Part shown: in pieces, positions 20,937 through 33,086 of the stretch
How positions within the stretch are numbered: position 1 is the first letter of the stretch
Layout of the letters: each line of letters begins with the position of its first letter
Assembly: GCA_949592205.1 (NCBI GenBank)
Contig: CATIUR010000003.1
Coordinates: 17,470,001-17,534,000, forward strand
Origin: Helichrysum umbraculigerum
Lineage: Eukaryota > Streptophyta > Magnoliopsida > Asterales > Asteraceae
Length of the DNA stretch: 64,000 nucleotides
Direction of reading: 5' to 3'
Notes under the pieces: model-generated
The model's database searches: none
Seen by the model: only the letters and a program-made list of their open reading frames with translations
Told to the model about the DNA's origin: nothing
Position numbers and translations under genes: made by a program

Positions 20937-22769
20937 TGATGTGCTAAATCTAGTTATAAAATTTATCGTTGTTTAGTAAACCAAAAAGTACCTTGCTAGA
21001 CCAATACACAACCGGGCAGTGGACCCTGTCGAGTGGTAGTATAGTTTGGTAAGTTCGGGTTCGAACACAGGGAACTAGATTGGATAATCAATGTAAGTGT
21101 GAGTAATTTAAAGAGAGAATGTAAAATGTGGTTGGTTGTGTGACCGAATTGTCACGTTGCTTAAAAACTACTATTTTAGTTAAACTAGGCAAGTGGACTC
21201 TTAAGAGTCGAAGTGATTGATTTAGAACTTTCAAATATTAAAAACTATACTTGCTTGGATTAGATCGTTAGTGATTTCGGGGTGTAAAGTTAAAACCGGT
21301 TATTCTATGCAAACAATTTTCCATCAAACCTAGGCTTAACATTCGCCATCACCTAATGATTCAACTTCAATTTACAAACCCATGATTTAATCAAGTAACT
21401 AACATTCGCCATAGCTACCCCACTTGCACATTTGAGCTTAACTTGTTAACCCATTCCAAAACCACATCCGCAATCAAGTTCAACAATTTATAGACAAAAA
21501 GTTGACAACAATTTACTAGATAGAAAACGTTCGCTATATCTATTAGCAAATTATCAAACAAGTTAATTAATTGACATCAAGCTCAAATACACAAGTAGTT
21601 GATTAAACACAAGTTCAAGTTAAAAGAGTTTATGATTCATCCAAACGAAAGACATTCGCCAAATCCGCTAACTCAAATCATACTAGTAACTAGCTTTACT
21701 TGTAATAATTTTCTCATTCGCGAAAATAGATTCATCCATACATTTCATACAAATGACAAGTATTTTTATTAAACAACAAACATTCGCTATAATTGTTTAG
21801 TCAAAATACCGACAAGTTAAACCACATCAACTAGTTACATACAAATTTATGGATGAAACTTAAACTCCTTGCAAAAACTCACACCAAATATAACACCCCT
21901 AGTCACTAACTAGTTCATCCAAGCAAGTATAACAAAATCTAGCCAACCATCATAATCACATCATCATACACACAAAACATCAAAGAAACCAAAGAAATCA
22001 TGATTATATTTGGATAAAAATGCAAACCGAGTTCTTACAATGTCGGGATGATGATTGAATGTAACCGAGAGATGCTAAATTAAAGGAAATCTTCAACAAT
22101 GTGGAAACAAGCTTTCAAAACCGCAAAATCGCCCAAAAAACGAGCTGAGTTCGTGTGTGTGTGTAGATAATAAAAGTTGGTGAGATTCAATAGTGAAAAG
22201 TGCTTTTCTAGCCAAAAAGTGATCTGCCGCCCAAACTACCCGGCGGGTTAGTATAACAACCCGGCGGGTCCTTTGAATTTTAAGGAACCCGGCTGTTTGT
22301 TAACCAACACGGCGGGTCAATCTAAGAAACACAACCCAGCAGCTCAGAAGGATCACCCGCCGGCTTCTACAGGGTTCAAACAGCCGAAAATCTCTGTGAC
22401 CAACAAATGATGGAAAAGTTAAATCACCCGGCGGCTAGCCTCAATCACCCGGCTGGTACCATACAGACCCGGCGGCTTGGTTAATTAACCCGCCGGCTCC
22501 TTTAGAAACCTAGGACCCGGCTGCTACATTCCCCAAGCCGGCGGCTTCAAGCTAATTTCCAGCAGATCAGCTTTAAGCTCGAGACTTCAACACTTTACAA
22601 ACTTGCTTGAATCATAACCAGAATGCAGTCCAAATGACGATTCTTCAATATTGACGCCTGTAATTCAATTTAAGCAAACTAAGTACCAAAAGTTCATAAA
22701 GTCCACTTAAAATGAATGCAAAAACAATGATATCGCTAAAGATAAACTTATACAAAATGAGCGATATCA
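20937..22769 (-). repeat. 3' LTR of Athila B (1833 bp, left copy)
   Basis: It runs from TGATGTGCTAAATC to GCGATATCA. It contains the CCCGGCGGGT-like motif array at 22238-22555. No coding sequence is seen. A polypurine tract (minus strand TCAAGTGTGGGGATAT) lies at about 22771-22786, immediately inside. Confidence 0.95.
22238..22555. repeat. CCCGGCGGGT-like motif array, left LTR
   Basis: About 13 copies of a degenerate 10-mer occur in both orientations (CCCGGCGGGT, CCCGGCGGCT, CCCGCCGGCT, CCCGGCTGCT), typically 20 to 35 bp apart. The matching array in the right LTR is at about 35008-35322, and a third group lies between pol and the env-position ORF. These CG and CNG sites are likely methylated. 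Confidence 0.75.
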
Positions 22770-24816
22770 AATATCCCCACACTTGAACTTTGCTTGTCCT
22801 CAAGCAAACCGTTAGTCATCATTTCATTACCTACTCTTGCAACATTTTGAAGTGAAGACCAAGTTTACCAAAATAATGCTAACACTAACTACCAAATCAA
22901 TTAGGCTAGCAACATATGTATAAGCAATGTAAACTCGAGATGTTTTAGTTTGTCAAGCCCGAATGCACGACCTAGAACCTCACATAAGGATAAGTGTTTA
23001 GTCACTCACTCTCAACCTATAAGACTACAAGGTAGGGAAGTAAGTAAAGTAACACTCAATCAAGCCAAGTCGTGATGCGTTGTTACCATAGGCTTGCAAA
23101 AGGATCAAATCTCCACCGACTTGGCGTGAGCACCAAGTGAGATCTCAAAGGAGGTATTCTAGCATGTGTTGTAACAATGTAGGCTAATTATGGAATAGGG
23201 GTATGATAGACACAATAATTGGTGAAAAGTGGTAGTCAAAACCCGTGAAAAATGTGGAAATGTTACCTATTGGTTTAAACACGTGACAGTAATGAAACTT
23301 AGGATTCTCGTGCTAAGTCAATTCAACTTATTATTTGTTCTCATTTATAACTCATACTTTAACAATTTCGCACAAATAACTCAAATTGATTTTTTTTTCA
23401 CATTTGATTGGAATAATTGCATTCTATGACTTTCTATGAACCCTGTGTAACGAACTTTTGGACCAACCATCCTAGACCGGATAAAGGCCTTCGGTGGCTA
23501 GGTGTAGAACACCCCTCGGGAACTACTTATTCAGGAATCCAAAGGCCATTTAGTTGACCACAATCACCCAACCATAAACCTTAAGCTCAATAGCTAACTT
23601 CTATTCATTTAATTGTTTCCAATCTCAATTATAGAATTTAACACTAGAATCCCAATTCAAAACGATTTAAGTCACATTTTGGTAAAAATCCATCATAAGT
23701 TCAAACTAGGCAACATCTTAGAAAAGTGATGGTTCGGGAATCGACTACACAAAAAATAAGGCTAATATTTAGTGGATTGAATGTGGAAGTTTTCTAGGGG
23801 TTTCTTAGCACTAAAAATGAGTGCTAACGACCTGTGTAAACTGGATATAAATTGTTTTAAAGCAAAATAAGATCAAAAATCCTAAGAATACCTCCTCGTC
23901 TTCGACCCCACCTATATCACATTTCTGTGATCCCACAACGGTCTCAAAATGCATCACTAAGGCAAGTTCTAGAACAAACTACAATCACCGGCACACTCAT
24001 AGCAATCAAACAATATACACACTAAAGGTAAGTGTTTTTCTCAATAAGGCTCAAATTTCTCACAATTTTTCATAGTGGAGGCTACAAGTGTGCTAGTCAT
24101 GCAATTCACCCTATTAGGTTGCTTTTATGACACATCCCAAAAGGTTAAGTTGCAAGAGGGAAGATTAATTCACTTTTAATTAATTTTTAAAGTTTAAGAT
24201 TTTCAAAGCAATCAATCTTTTAAGGACAAGCAAATTCCTAGCAAATCACCATTTCATAACCCGTTATTAGAATTCGTAAAGTTCTATTGGAAATCCAAGA
24301 TCAGTAACAGACCTAATAAGTGGCTAGAAACAATAATTTACTATGAAAAAAATTCAAGTGAATAAAACCTCCCCACACTTGAGGTTTGCATTGCCCTCAA
24401 TGCAAAAACAGTATAAAAGTATGAGTGCGAAGGGGCAAAGGGAACGAGAACTTCCCCGGGGGTTTGTTTGATGAGCGAGTGCATTTCTGAACTTATTGCC
24501 AGCCGGCCATAAAAGCGAGAACTTTAATCAATTACCTAAAAAGAAAGCAAAACATAGAAGGTTTGAACGCGAGTGACATTGTGCAAAACGGCACCCAAAT
24601 GTCAGTCGAGTCAAATAGTTCCAAAAACCAACTAAGATAAGTAGCAAGTAATGAAATAAAAATGTCTAACACATGAGGCACGTAGGCACTCTTAATGGAA
24701 ACATAAAGATAGTGATGATAATGTTTGAAAATGGGGCAACGAGCAAACTAATAGGGCCATCCCCAACCCCCTGAACTCGGTCCCTGAGAACCGCCCTGAT
24801 GGTCGCCGGGCTGGGT
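22770..24816 (-). other. Long 3' non-coding region of Athila B
   Basis: This is about 2 kb between the stop of the env-position ORF and the 3' LTR. I find no convincing ORF, domain or RNA gene. Such long tails are usual in Athila elements. Confidence 0.7.
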
Positions 24817-27193
24817 CTATGGATCCCAGCTCTGATGATCTGAAGGAGCATTATGATACCTCTGCTCCTGCTGCAACTGCCTCTCATACTCCTCCTGGTG
24901 TTGGCGCTGAGCTTCCGCCAATGCAACATCATGATCATAAACAGGGGGTGGGTGGTCGCGGGACTCAGGTGTACCCCATTGGCACAAGGGCTCGGCATAA
25001 GTGGTATGATAGCCTTGTTGCTCGGCCATCCAGTTGAGATTACCAACAGTCCAATCAGTGCGGTACTCGAGGTTTCCCATCCGATAACCCATTTCATGCC
25101 GAAAATCGTTGAAATCATCCCTGAACTCATTATGACCCACTTCAAGTCTTCCAATTCCCTGCATAAGATCAGAAAGAGAGGGTTGAGCTTGTCCATGTTG
25201 TTGCTGCTGGGCTCTTTGGCGTCGCGGTGGTTGTTGGGGTTGCTCGGGCGCTTGTTTCTCTGGATAGGGAATAAATCCCTTTCTGTTTTTAGACACCGCT
25301 TCAGCTGCGTGGTACATGAGATAACCGACACTTTTCTGATTGAGATCCACTTGAGTCAAAGCAGGCCTTATTCCAAAATTGACACCCAAACCCTTAGCAA
25401 GTAAAGTGACAAAGTGACCACCAACAATAGGACTTCGGTCCTTTAAACCCCCACCAGTTGTGTCGAGATAATTTGCCACACAGTATGAAAAGTTGATGTG
25501 GTTCCTCTCATAAATTTGCCTCAAATACCAAATATCCGCCAACGTCACTTTCTCGCTGTTCTCACGCCTGTTGGCAATAGTGTTGGCGATGAAACGGTGA
25601 ATGATACGAAGATGGATATTATTCATGTCTTTGTAGGAGACCGAACTAGCTTCAAACTCCTTAGCACTCAACTGCTCCCAAAACTCTCCCTCAATAAAGT
25701 CTTGAGTGTCATCCACTCGAGCCCCAGTAATCAAATAGTCATTAAAAAAGGTATAGCCGAGCTCAGCTGGAGTATAGATATCCAAACATTCAGCTAGTTG
25801 CCTCATGGAAAGAAAGCGTGGCTCACCTCCTAACCTGAATTTCATGAAATTTGCATCGGTAGCTGAGGTTGCATCTCTTTTCAAGATCAAAGTGGAAAAG
25901 AACTCATAGCATAACTCCTTGAACACTGGTTCCCTGATGTTGAACAATCTTTCCCATTCGGTGAATTCGTACACATTCCCTTGATGCTCAAACCTCTGAA
26001 TGAGAAGTTCACGAATCTGCTGAGAGAGACCAATCACCTCAAGAGGTTCCCAGTCTACGTATCTGGATAGCTCAAACTCCTTTTTTAACAAAGTGAACAA
26101 GTTCCTGGCATATTTGGCGTAGTGCACCCATCTCTGGTCAAATCGTAGCCATGGGTGGATGTTAGCCGGAATAAATAGTGCTTCCGCAACATCAGGACCG
26201 ACATGTGGGAATTCCTCCTCATCTTGCAATTGAGAGGTGGAAGTGTCAGCGGCTCTCTTGGAAGTGCTGGTTTTGCGTGACTTGCGTGAGGCTGCTGCAT
26301 GCTGCGAAAAATCAATAGAGAAACACAGTGTTGCACAAAACAAATGTTAGTGTTAGTCGTAATCATAGACATGTCTCATATGCAAAATGAGCGATAATAT
26401 GTCAAAATCATAACCTCCCCCAACAAATAGTCTTTTCCCAACCAAAGTAGCATAAAAGCAATTCACACCAAAAACACCATAACTAAACATGCCCAACAAG
26501 TTCAAATCTTTACTCACAAACTCATCAAAGTGCAGAGAGTATGTAATCCAATATTAAACTAAACCAAACCAAAAACAATGCCTAATCAACATCATCTTAG
26601 TTAAGCTAGTCTTACAATCACAATTACACATTAGTTCATACAATGTACCAACATTCCAAGAAAGTCCATCATGGTCATTCAACTTATCAATAATAATAGT
26701 ATCAAACACATACTTGAATAATGATAACGCAAGTGCATAGACAATTCTCAAGCAATGTCTTACAACCAATAATTATATCAATAAAAAATAATGACCAAAA
26801 CCTGCACCCAATTCATCTCCCCCAAAATTAACATGAACCCTAATCACTAAATATCACCTTTACATTATGAAACTAATTGTAAAATAAGCAATTTTAAGAA
26901 AAGTGATAAAGATATCATGTCAATTAAACAACTACAAACTCCTATCATCATCAAAATTCGGAATACCCATTTTCACATAAACCCTAATTCGCAAAGTTCA
27001 TCAAATCAAGCAAATAAACATAGATTCATGGTGCAAATAGGATATCTAACATATAAACATCTTTAATAGCATGAAAAGTACAAGATTAAACATCCCCACA
27101 CTTAGCAATTGCAAAACCCACATGTAAAGTAATGTGAGAGTAAAAGTCACAAATCGCAAGTAAAAAGATGTCAATCCATACCTTAGGAGCCAT
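24817..27193 (-). CDS. Env-position ORF of Athila B, predicted spliced (ATHILA ORF-1-like)
   Basis: The main open frame covers 24817-26343 (508 residues from its first ATG). A better model is spliced. Exon 1, 27193-27182, encodes MAPK and ends at a donor GTATGG; an 880-nt intron ends in a pyrimidine-rich stretch plus TTTTCGCAG at 26302; exon 2 starts at 26301 with HAAASRKSRKTS. Both junctions are in phase 0, giving about 498 residues. The N terminus is basic. The middle (FPHVGPDVAEALFIPANIHP, then FTEWERLFNIREPVF) resembles the plant ATHILA ORF-1 family as I remember it. The C-terminal third is rich in Gln, Pro and Arg. I see no signal peptide or clear membrane segment, so a true envelope protein is doubtful. 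Function is unknown. Its position after pol fits env-like genes of Athila elements, which are thought to need a subgenomic or spliced RNA. Confidence 0.7.
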
Positions 27194-27839
27194 TAAAACA
27201 AGAATTGGAGATGAAAAGGGTGATAGTTTTTTCGAAATGGAGGTAGGGTTTACGGAATGCACCAGCCGGTTGGAGAAGAAGAGTGAAATAATTGGGGTTA
27301 GGTGAAAAATGGCCAAAAATCGTTTTTTAAAACTGCAGATCCAGTTAGGAACCCGGCGGCTTGTTTTGTCACCCGGCGGGTTGATGTCGGGTTGGTCGCG
27401 GGTCAGGCCCGGGTCGCCAGGTATCCAGATCAAAAACAAGCAGACAACCCGGCGGGTTGATATGGTTAGCAACCGGGTCTTATAATGAACCTGGCGGGTC
27501 GTGGATGAAGCCGCCGGCTTATATAGACTTAAAACGGGCGAATAATTCTGTTAACAACATCTTGAGAAAATTAAATTTACCCGGCGTGTCAACTTAGTAA
27601 CCCGGCGGGTTAACATGAAGACCCGGCGGCTAAGTGTCTCTACCCGGCTGCTCACAATCCGATTCCAAAAATGACAGTTTTTTTTTTTTTTTTTTAACCA
27701 AAGAAAATAACAATAATAATACTATCAATAATAATAATTATAATACACATTATAACTAAAAGGATACGAAACGGGTTTTCTTGGACCCGTTTGGACACTT
27801 TGTTTATTAACGAGTCGAAAGCTTGACTCGACCCCGAAT
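27194..27839 (-). repeat. pol-env spacer with CCCGGCGGGT-like motifs and a T19 run
   Basis: A non-coding spacer. About 10 copies of the CCCGGCGGGT-like motif seen in the LTRs lie between 27350 and 27655, and a run of 19 T is at 27678-27696 (oligo-A on the element's sense strand). The recurrence of one motif in LTR and spacer is unexplained. Confidence 0.7.
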
Positions 27840-30800
27840 TCATTTGTCCTTGGGGTAAGCCTCAAGCTCCTCCCACTCGCTCTCCTTTTCTTCCTCGTGG
27901 TATAGTTTCAACCGATGACCATTGACAATAAAAGTTCCTCCATCCGAACCGAAAAGTTCAACATATCCGAATGGATAACCATGTTTGACCGTATAAGGAC
28001 CGGTCCAACGAGGCTTGAACTTTGGTTGTTTTAGATTGAAACGTGATTGAAAAAGAAGAACTTTGTCACCGGCTTTGAATTCTTTTCTCATCTTTAGCTT
28101 ACGATCGTGCAACACTTTGGTGCGTTCTTTGTAGAGACGAGAATTGTCATAAGCTTGCAACCGAAGCTCATCTAACTCGTGAAGTTGCAACATCCTTTTC
28201 TCACCCGCCTCAATCAAATCCAAATTGCAATTCTTGAGCGCCCAATAAGCTTTATGCTCAATTTCAAGGGGTAAATGGCAAGTTTTGCCATAAAGCAACC
28301 GGTATGGGGTCGTTCCAATAGGTGTCTTGTAGGCGGTCCGAAATGCCCACAATGCATCTTCAAGCTTTTTGGACCATATGGCCCGGTTGTCTTTCACTGT
28401 CTTCTCCAAAATTCTTTTCAATGCACGGTTAGTGTTCTCGACTTGACCACTTGTTTGTGGGTGATAGGAAGTCGAGAACCGGTGATTCACCCCATACTTT
28501 TTGAGCACCTTTTCAAGTTGAGCATTAGCAAAGTGGCTCCCCCGGTCGCTAATCAATGCTTTGGGCATCCCAAATCGGCAAAATAGGCTTTTCAAGAAAT
28601 CAATGACCACACGAACATCATTCTTCGGTAAAGCCTTAGTTTCCGCCCACTTTGATACATAGTCAACCGCCATAAGGATGTATTCATTTTTAAAAGATGG
28701 TGGGAATGGTCCCATGAAGTCAATGCCCCAAATATCGAAAACTTCACAAACTTGGATGCTTGTTTGTGGCATTTCATCCCTTTTGGAGATGTGTCCGGTT
28801 CTTTGACAAGCATCGTAGGTTTGACATAAAGTGTTAGCCTCCTTGAAGATCGTTGGCCAATAAAAACCCGCATCATAGACCTTCTTTGCGGTGACCAATG
28901 GACCATAATGTCCACCGGTGGGCCCATAGTGACATTCATCCAAAATCTTCCTTGTTTCACCACCCGAAACACATCTTCTCACCATGCCATCCGCACAAAC
29001 GCGGAATAAATACAGCTCCTCCCAGATATAATGCTTCAAGTTAGAGAAAAATTTGCTTTTCTCTTGGTGACTCATGCCCTTCCTCAAAACTCCACCAACC
29101 AAATAGTTTGCCAAGTCGGCGTACCATGGTGCTTCCTCATCCTTGTTTTCATCACCTACCTGCAAAAGAAATTCCTCGGGAAAGGAATCATCAATATTAG
29201 TATCGCCTTGCTTGTCAAGATGTGGATTTTCCAATCTTGACAAGTGATCGGCGGCAAGGTTTTCGGCTCCTTTTTTATCCTTAATCTCAATGTCGAATTC
29301 TTGTAAAAGAAGAATCCAACGGATGAGACGGGATTTAGCATCTTGTTTGTTGAAAAGATACTTTAAAGCCGAATGGTCGGTGAAAACTACGGTTTTAGAT
29401 AGCACAAGATATTGCCTAAATTTGTCAAAGGCAAACACCACGGCAAGCAATTCTTTTTCAGTGGTTGTGTAATTTTGTTGGGCCCCATTCAAGGTCTTGC
29501 TAGCAAAGTAAATGGGTTTGAAATGTTTATCAATCCTTTGTCCTAGGACAGCTCCTAAGGCTAAGTCACTTGCATCACACATGAGTTCAAACGGTTGGGA
29601 CCAATCGGGGGAGACTATGATGGGTGCCTTGGTCAAATGGTCTTTAAGGGTCGAAAATGCACTCAAACACGGTCCATCAAACACAAAAGGGGCATCATTT
29701 TCAAGTAGCTTAGTCATTGGACGGGTGATCTTCGAAAAATCCTTAATGAATCTCCTGTAAAAACCGGCATGAACAAGAAAACTTCTAATGCCCTTAACAT
29801 TGGTCGGTGGAGGTAATTTGGCAATAACATCAATCTTAGCCCTATCAACTTCAATTCCTAAGCCCGACACCTTGTGTCCCAATACAATACCCTCTTTCAC
29901 CATAAAATGGCATTTCTCCCAATTCAAGACCAAGTGGGCTCTCTCACACCTCTCAAGCATTTTATCCAAGTTTTTTAAACATGACTCGAATGAATCGCCA
30001 AATACCGAAAAATCATCCATGAAGACTTCCATGGAAGTTTCAACCATATCGTGAAAAATGGCAATCATACAACGTTGGAATGTGGCAGGGGCATTGCAAA
30101 GACCGAAAGGCATCCTCCTATAGGCATAAGTACCGAAGGGGCAAGTGAATGTGGTCTTTTCTTGGTCTTCGGGGTCTATGGGGATTTGAAAGTATCCCGA
30201 GAACCCATCTAAAAAGAAATAGAATTCATTGCCCGCTAGCCTTTCAAGCATTTGGTCGATGAAGGGCAAAGGGAAGTGATCTTTCCTAGTGGCGTCATTT
30301 AGCTTTCTATAGTCAATGCACACATGCCACCCGGTCACGGTCCTTGTGGGAATCATTTCATTTTTATCATTGGCCACAACCGTCATACCCCCCTTTTTCG
30401 GCACACAATGTACCGGGCTCACCCAAGAACTATCCGCAATGGGGTAAATAATACCCGCATCAAGAAGCTTAATTACTTCTTTCTTGACCACATCTACCAT
30501 ATTGGGATTAAGCCTCCGTTGTCTTTGGACAACGGGTTTAAAATCATCAACAAAATTGATTTTGTGTTTACAAAAGGATGGGCTTATTCCCGGTATGTCG
30601 GATGTCCGCCAAGCGAAAGCTCTTTTGTGAGCCTTAAGTACATTTAGCAATTTAATTTTTTCATCATTGACAAGGGAGGAGGAAATGATTACGGGTAAGA
30701 GATTTTCCTCATGGAGGTAAGCATACTCCAAATGGCTTGGAAGTTCTTTCAACTCCAAATCACGTGGTGGATCCTCCAATGACGTCTTTATCCTCATATT

Positions 30801-33083
30801 GTCATCCTTTGTGAGCTCCTCAAAAGCATCCTCACATTCGAGCTCTTCTTCATCATTTGTCTCTTCCATGCTCATGACCAACTCCTCCTCGGTCATTCCT
30901 TCAACATTTGACTCTAGCAAGTCAACAAGCTCCGATTCCAATCCAAGCAAACTTTCCAATTCTTCCTCCACCGCACCATCTATCACATCAATTCTAAAAC
31001 ATGAATCATCATTAGAATAAGGATGCTTCATGGCCTTATCGACCGTGAACGCAATCCTTTCATCACCCACCCCCAAGGTCAATTTCTTATCTTTAACCCC
31101 AATTATGGCATCTGCGGTATGTAGGAAGGGTCGTCCTAAAATCAAGGGCACTTTACTATCCTCCTCCATTTCGAGGATAACAAAGTCAACCGGGAAAGTA
31201 AATTGCCCTACCTCTATTAGCATGTTCTCCGCAATCCCAACGGGATATTGGAAAGATCTATTGGCAAGACGGATGCTCATGCGAGTGGGGGTTAGGGATC
31301 CTAGGGCCAATTTAGCATAAAGTGAATATGGCATTAAATTTATACTAGCACCTAGGTCCGCAAGTGCATCACAAGTGATGATTTTACCCAATGTACAAGA
31401 AATGATGAAACTCCCGGGATCTCCAAGCTTATGTGGAATTTGGTTTTGGATAAGTGCCGAGCATTCCTCATTCAAAAACATTGCCGAAGCCTCCGACAAT
31501 TTCCCTTTGTTGCTCACCATATCCTTGATGAATTTGGCATAATTCGGCATCCCGGCTAATACATCAACCAAAGGCACATTGATTCGAATGACCTTGATCA
31601 TGTCCACAAACTTCCCATATTGAGCCGCAATCTTTTCTTTCCTTAGCCTTTGGGGATAAGGAATCTTCGGCTTGTAAGCTTTCACAACCGGAGTAGGTGA
31701 CACCGGTGTGACCGTTAGTGTAGGAGCATCAACATTCTCTTCATTGTCTTCCTCCTCAATTTCCTGCACAAAAGAGTTAGAAACATTTTTGTCTTTAGTT
31801 TGAGGTGGTGGAAGCTCCTTTCCGCTTCTCGTGGTTATAGCATTCACATGCTCATTTCTCGCGGGTGGTGGTTGGTAAGGTTTGGAACCGCTAGATGGTG
31901 AAGGTTGTTGTCTTGGGTTTTGTTGTGTATTACTCGGTAAGCCACCGATTGGCCTACTACTTTTCCCCTCGGACAACCTCTCCATTTTTCGCTCCAAATC
32001 TTGAATTGAAGCTTGTTGATTCTTTTGCCCTTGTTCCATGCTCAACCGAATATTTGTCATTTGAGTTTTCATCCTCTCGGTGGCGGTTTCTTGCTTTGCC
32101 ATAAACTCCTTCATCATTTGTTCCATTGGAGTCAATGTTGGTTCTTGTTTTTGAACCGGTGGTGGTTGCTGTTCTCTAGATGGGCTTTGGTGTCGATTTT
32201 GGTTGTAATTTTGGTTTTGGGATTGGTTTTGATTGTATGATTGGTTTTGAGATTGATTGGAGTTTTGGTTGTAAGGTTGGTTAGGTCTAGAAAATCGGAT
32301 TTGGTTTTGGTTTTGGTTATAGCCTCCTCCTTGGTAACCTTCCGAATTTCGGTTTTGATAACCCCCTCGTTGGTAGTTTCCGCTTTGATAATTACCTTGT
32401 TGAAGAAAGTTAACACCTTCCTCATCTCCTACCATTGGCAAATTGTCTTGTGCACAATTCACCGTGGCATGATTACCGCCACAATCACCACAACCATCTC
32501 GAAGCTCTTTGATCTCTCCCTTGAGTGTCTTGAATTGTGCATCAAATTTAGAAGACATAGCTTTGATTTCTTTCATCATTGCCGACTCATTAGAGCTTCC
32601 GCCTCCACTACTAGTACCCTCGGCAAATGCAACATGCTTTCTCACCGGCTTTCCTCCTTTGTCTTTCGCCCAATTCAAACTTTGTGTGACTTTATCTTCC
32701 AACACCTTCCAAGCTTCATTAGGTGTCTTGTAAAGAAATAGACCTCCTCCGGAGGCATCAAGAACATTAGCCGATTCAATGCCGAGTCCATTGTAAAACA
32801 ATGTAATTATCTCCGCCTTCGATAGCCCATGTCCGTGACAATTTCTCAACATTTCCTTTAATCGACCCCAAGCTTCTACTAAAGTTTCGCCTTCTTGTTG
32901 TTTGAAGGCTCTAATCTCATTCAACAAACGCTCGGCCAATGCCGGAGGATAAAACCGTCTCACAAAAGCTTCTCTCATCTCGTTCCACGATCTAATGATA
33001 TTTGGCTCCAATTCTTGGTACCAAATCTTAGCTTCACCACATAAGGACATCGGAAAAGTCCTTAGTCTAATAGCCTCATCCAT
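27840..33083 (-). CDS. gag-pol: Gag-Pol polyprotein of Athila B
   Basis: An open frame of 1747 residues from an internal ATG. The frame really continues upstream past a stop. The Retrotrans_gag part covers about residues 1-145 and a CX2CX3HX4C knuckle residues 198-210. An Asn/Gln-rich stretch, about 225-295, is followed by a Pro/Gln-rich linker. The protease active site is ADLGAS near 575, with DLGA in place of the usual D[ST]GA, which is normal for this clade. RT has FMDD near 1020. RNase H starts LMCDAS and includes FTDHSALK. Integrase has a His/Cys region, then D near 1453 (GIDFMGPF), ISDRGSHF and E in TSGQVEN near 1545. No chromodomain is seen, as expected for Athila. All enzymatic motifs are present, but the Gag N terminus is lost to a stop (33087) and a frameshift. 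Confidence 0.93.
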   Translation of the reverse strand: MDEAIRLRTFPMSLCGEAKIWYQELEPNIIRSWNEMREAFVRRFYPPALAERLLNEIRAFKQQEGETLVEAWGRLKEMLRNCHGHGLSKAEIITLFYNGLGIESANVLDASGGGLFLYKTPNEAWKVLEDKVTQSLNWAKDKGGKPVRKHVAFAEGTSSGGGSSNESAMMKEIKAMSSKFDAQFKTLKGEIKELRDGCGDCGGNHATVNCAQDNLPMVGDEEGVNFLQQGNYQSGNYQRGGYQNRNSEGYQGGGYNQNQNQIRFSRPNQPYNQNSNQSQNQSYNQNQSQNQNYNQNRHQSPSREQQPPPVQKQEPTLTPMEQMMKEFMAKQETATERMKTQMTNIRLSMEQGQKNQQASIQDLERKMERLSEGKSSRPIGGLPSNTQQNPRQQPSPSSGSKPYQPPPARNEHVNAITTRSGKELPPPQTKDKNVSNSFVQEIEEEDNEENVDAPTLTVTPVSPTPVVKAYKPKIPYPQRLRKEKIAAQYGKFVDMIKVIRINVPLVDVLAGMPNYAKFIKDMVSNKGKLSEASAMFLNEECSALIQNQIPHKLGDPGSFIISCTLGKIITCDALADLGASINLMPYSLYAKLALGSLTPTRMSIRLANRSFQYPVGIAENMLIEVGQFTFPVDFVILEMEEDSKVPLILGRPFLHTADAIIGVKDKKLTLGVGDERIAFTVDKAMKHPYSNDDSCFRIDVIDGAVEEELESLLGLESELVDLLESNVEGMTEEELVMSMEETNDEEELECEDAFEELTKDDNMRIKTSLEDPPRDLELKELPSHLEYAYLHEENLLPVIISSSLVNDEKIKLLNVLKAHKRAFAWRTSDIPGISPSFCKHKINFVDDFKPVVQRQRRLNPNMVDVVKKEVIKLLDAGIIYPIADSSWVSPVHCVPKKGGMTVVANDKNEMIPTRTVTGWHVCIDYRKLNDATRKDHFPLPFIDQMLERLAGNEFYFFLDGFSGYFQIPIDPEDQEKTTFTCPFGTYAYRRMPFGLCNAPATFQRCMIAIFHDMVETSMEVFMDDFSVFGDSFESCLKNLDKMLERCERAHLVLNWEKCHFMVKEGIVLGHKVSGLGIEVDRAKIDVIAKLPPPTNVKGIRSFLVHAGFYRRFIKDFSKITRPMTKLLENDAPFVFDGPCLSAFSTLKDHLTKAPIIVSPDWSQPFELMCDASDLALGAVLGQRIDKHFKPIYFASKTLNGAQQNYTTTEKELLAVVFAFDKFRQYLVLSKTVVFTDHSALKYLFNKQDAKSRLIRWILLLQEFDIEIKDKKGAENLAADHLSRLENPHLDKQGDTNIDDSFPEEFLLQVGDENKDEEAPWYADLANYLVGGVLRKGMSHQEKSKFFSNLKHYIWEELYLFRVCADGMVRRCVSGGETRKILDECHYGPTGGHYGPLVTAKKVYDAGFYWPTIFKEANTLCQTYDACQRTGHISKRDEMPQTSIQVCEVFDIWGIDFMGPFPPSFKNEYILMAVDYVSKWAETKALPKNDVRVVIDFLKSLFCRFGMPKALISDRGSHFANAQLEKVLKKYGVNHRFSTSYHPQTSGQVENTNRALKRILEKTVKDNRAIWSKKLEDALWAFRTAYKTPIGTTPYRLLYGKTCHLPLEIEHKAYWALKNCNLDLIEAGEKRMLQLHELDELRLQAYDNSRLYKERTKVLHDRKLKMRKEFKAGDKVLLFQSRFNLKQPKFKPRWTGPYTVKHGYPFGYVELFGSDGGTFIVNGHRLKLYHEEEKESEWEELEAYPKDK

Positions 33084-33086
33084 GTT

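Noticed and set aside
23229..23429. 66-residue ORF in the Athila B tail
   Set aside because: Short, AT-rich, no similarity to known families and located in untranslated sequence.
24666..25331. 221-residue minus-strand ORF overlapping the env-position gene
   Set aside because: It is a shadow of the longer ATHILA ORF-1-like frame, with no own domain or start context.
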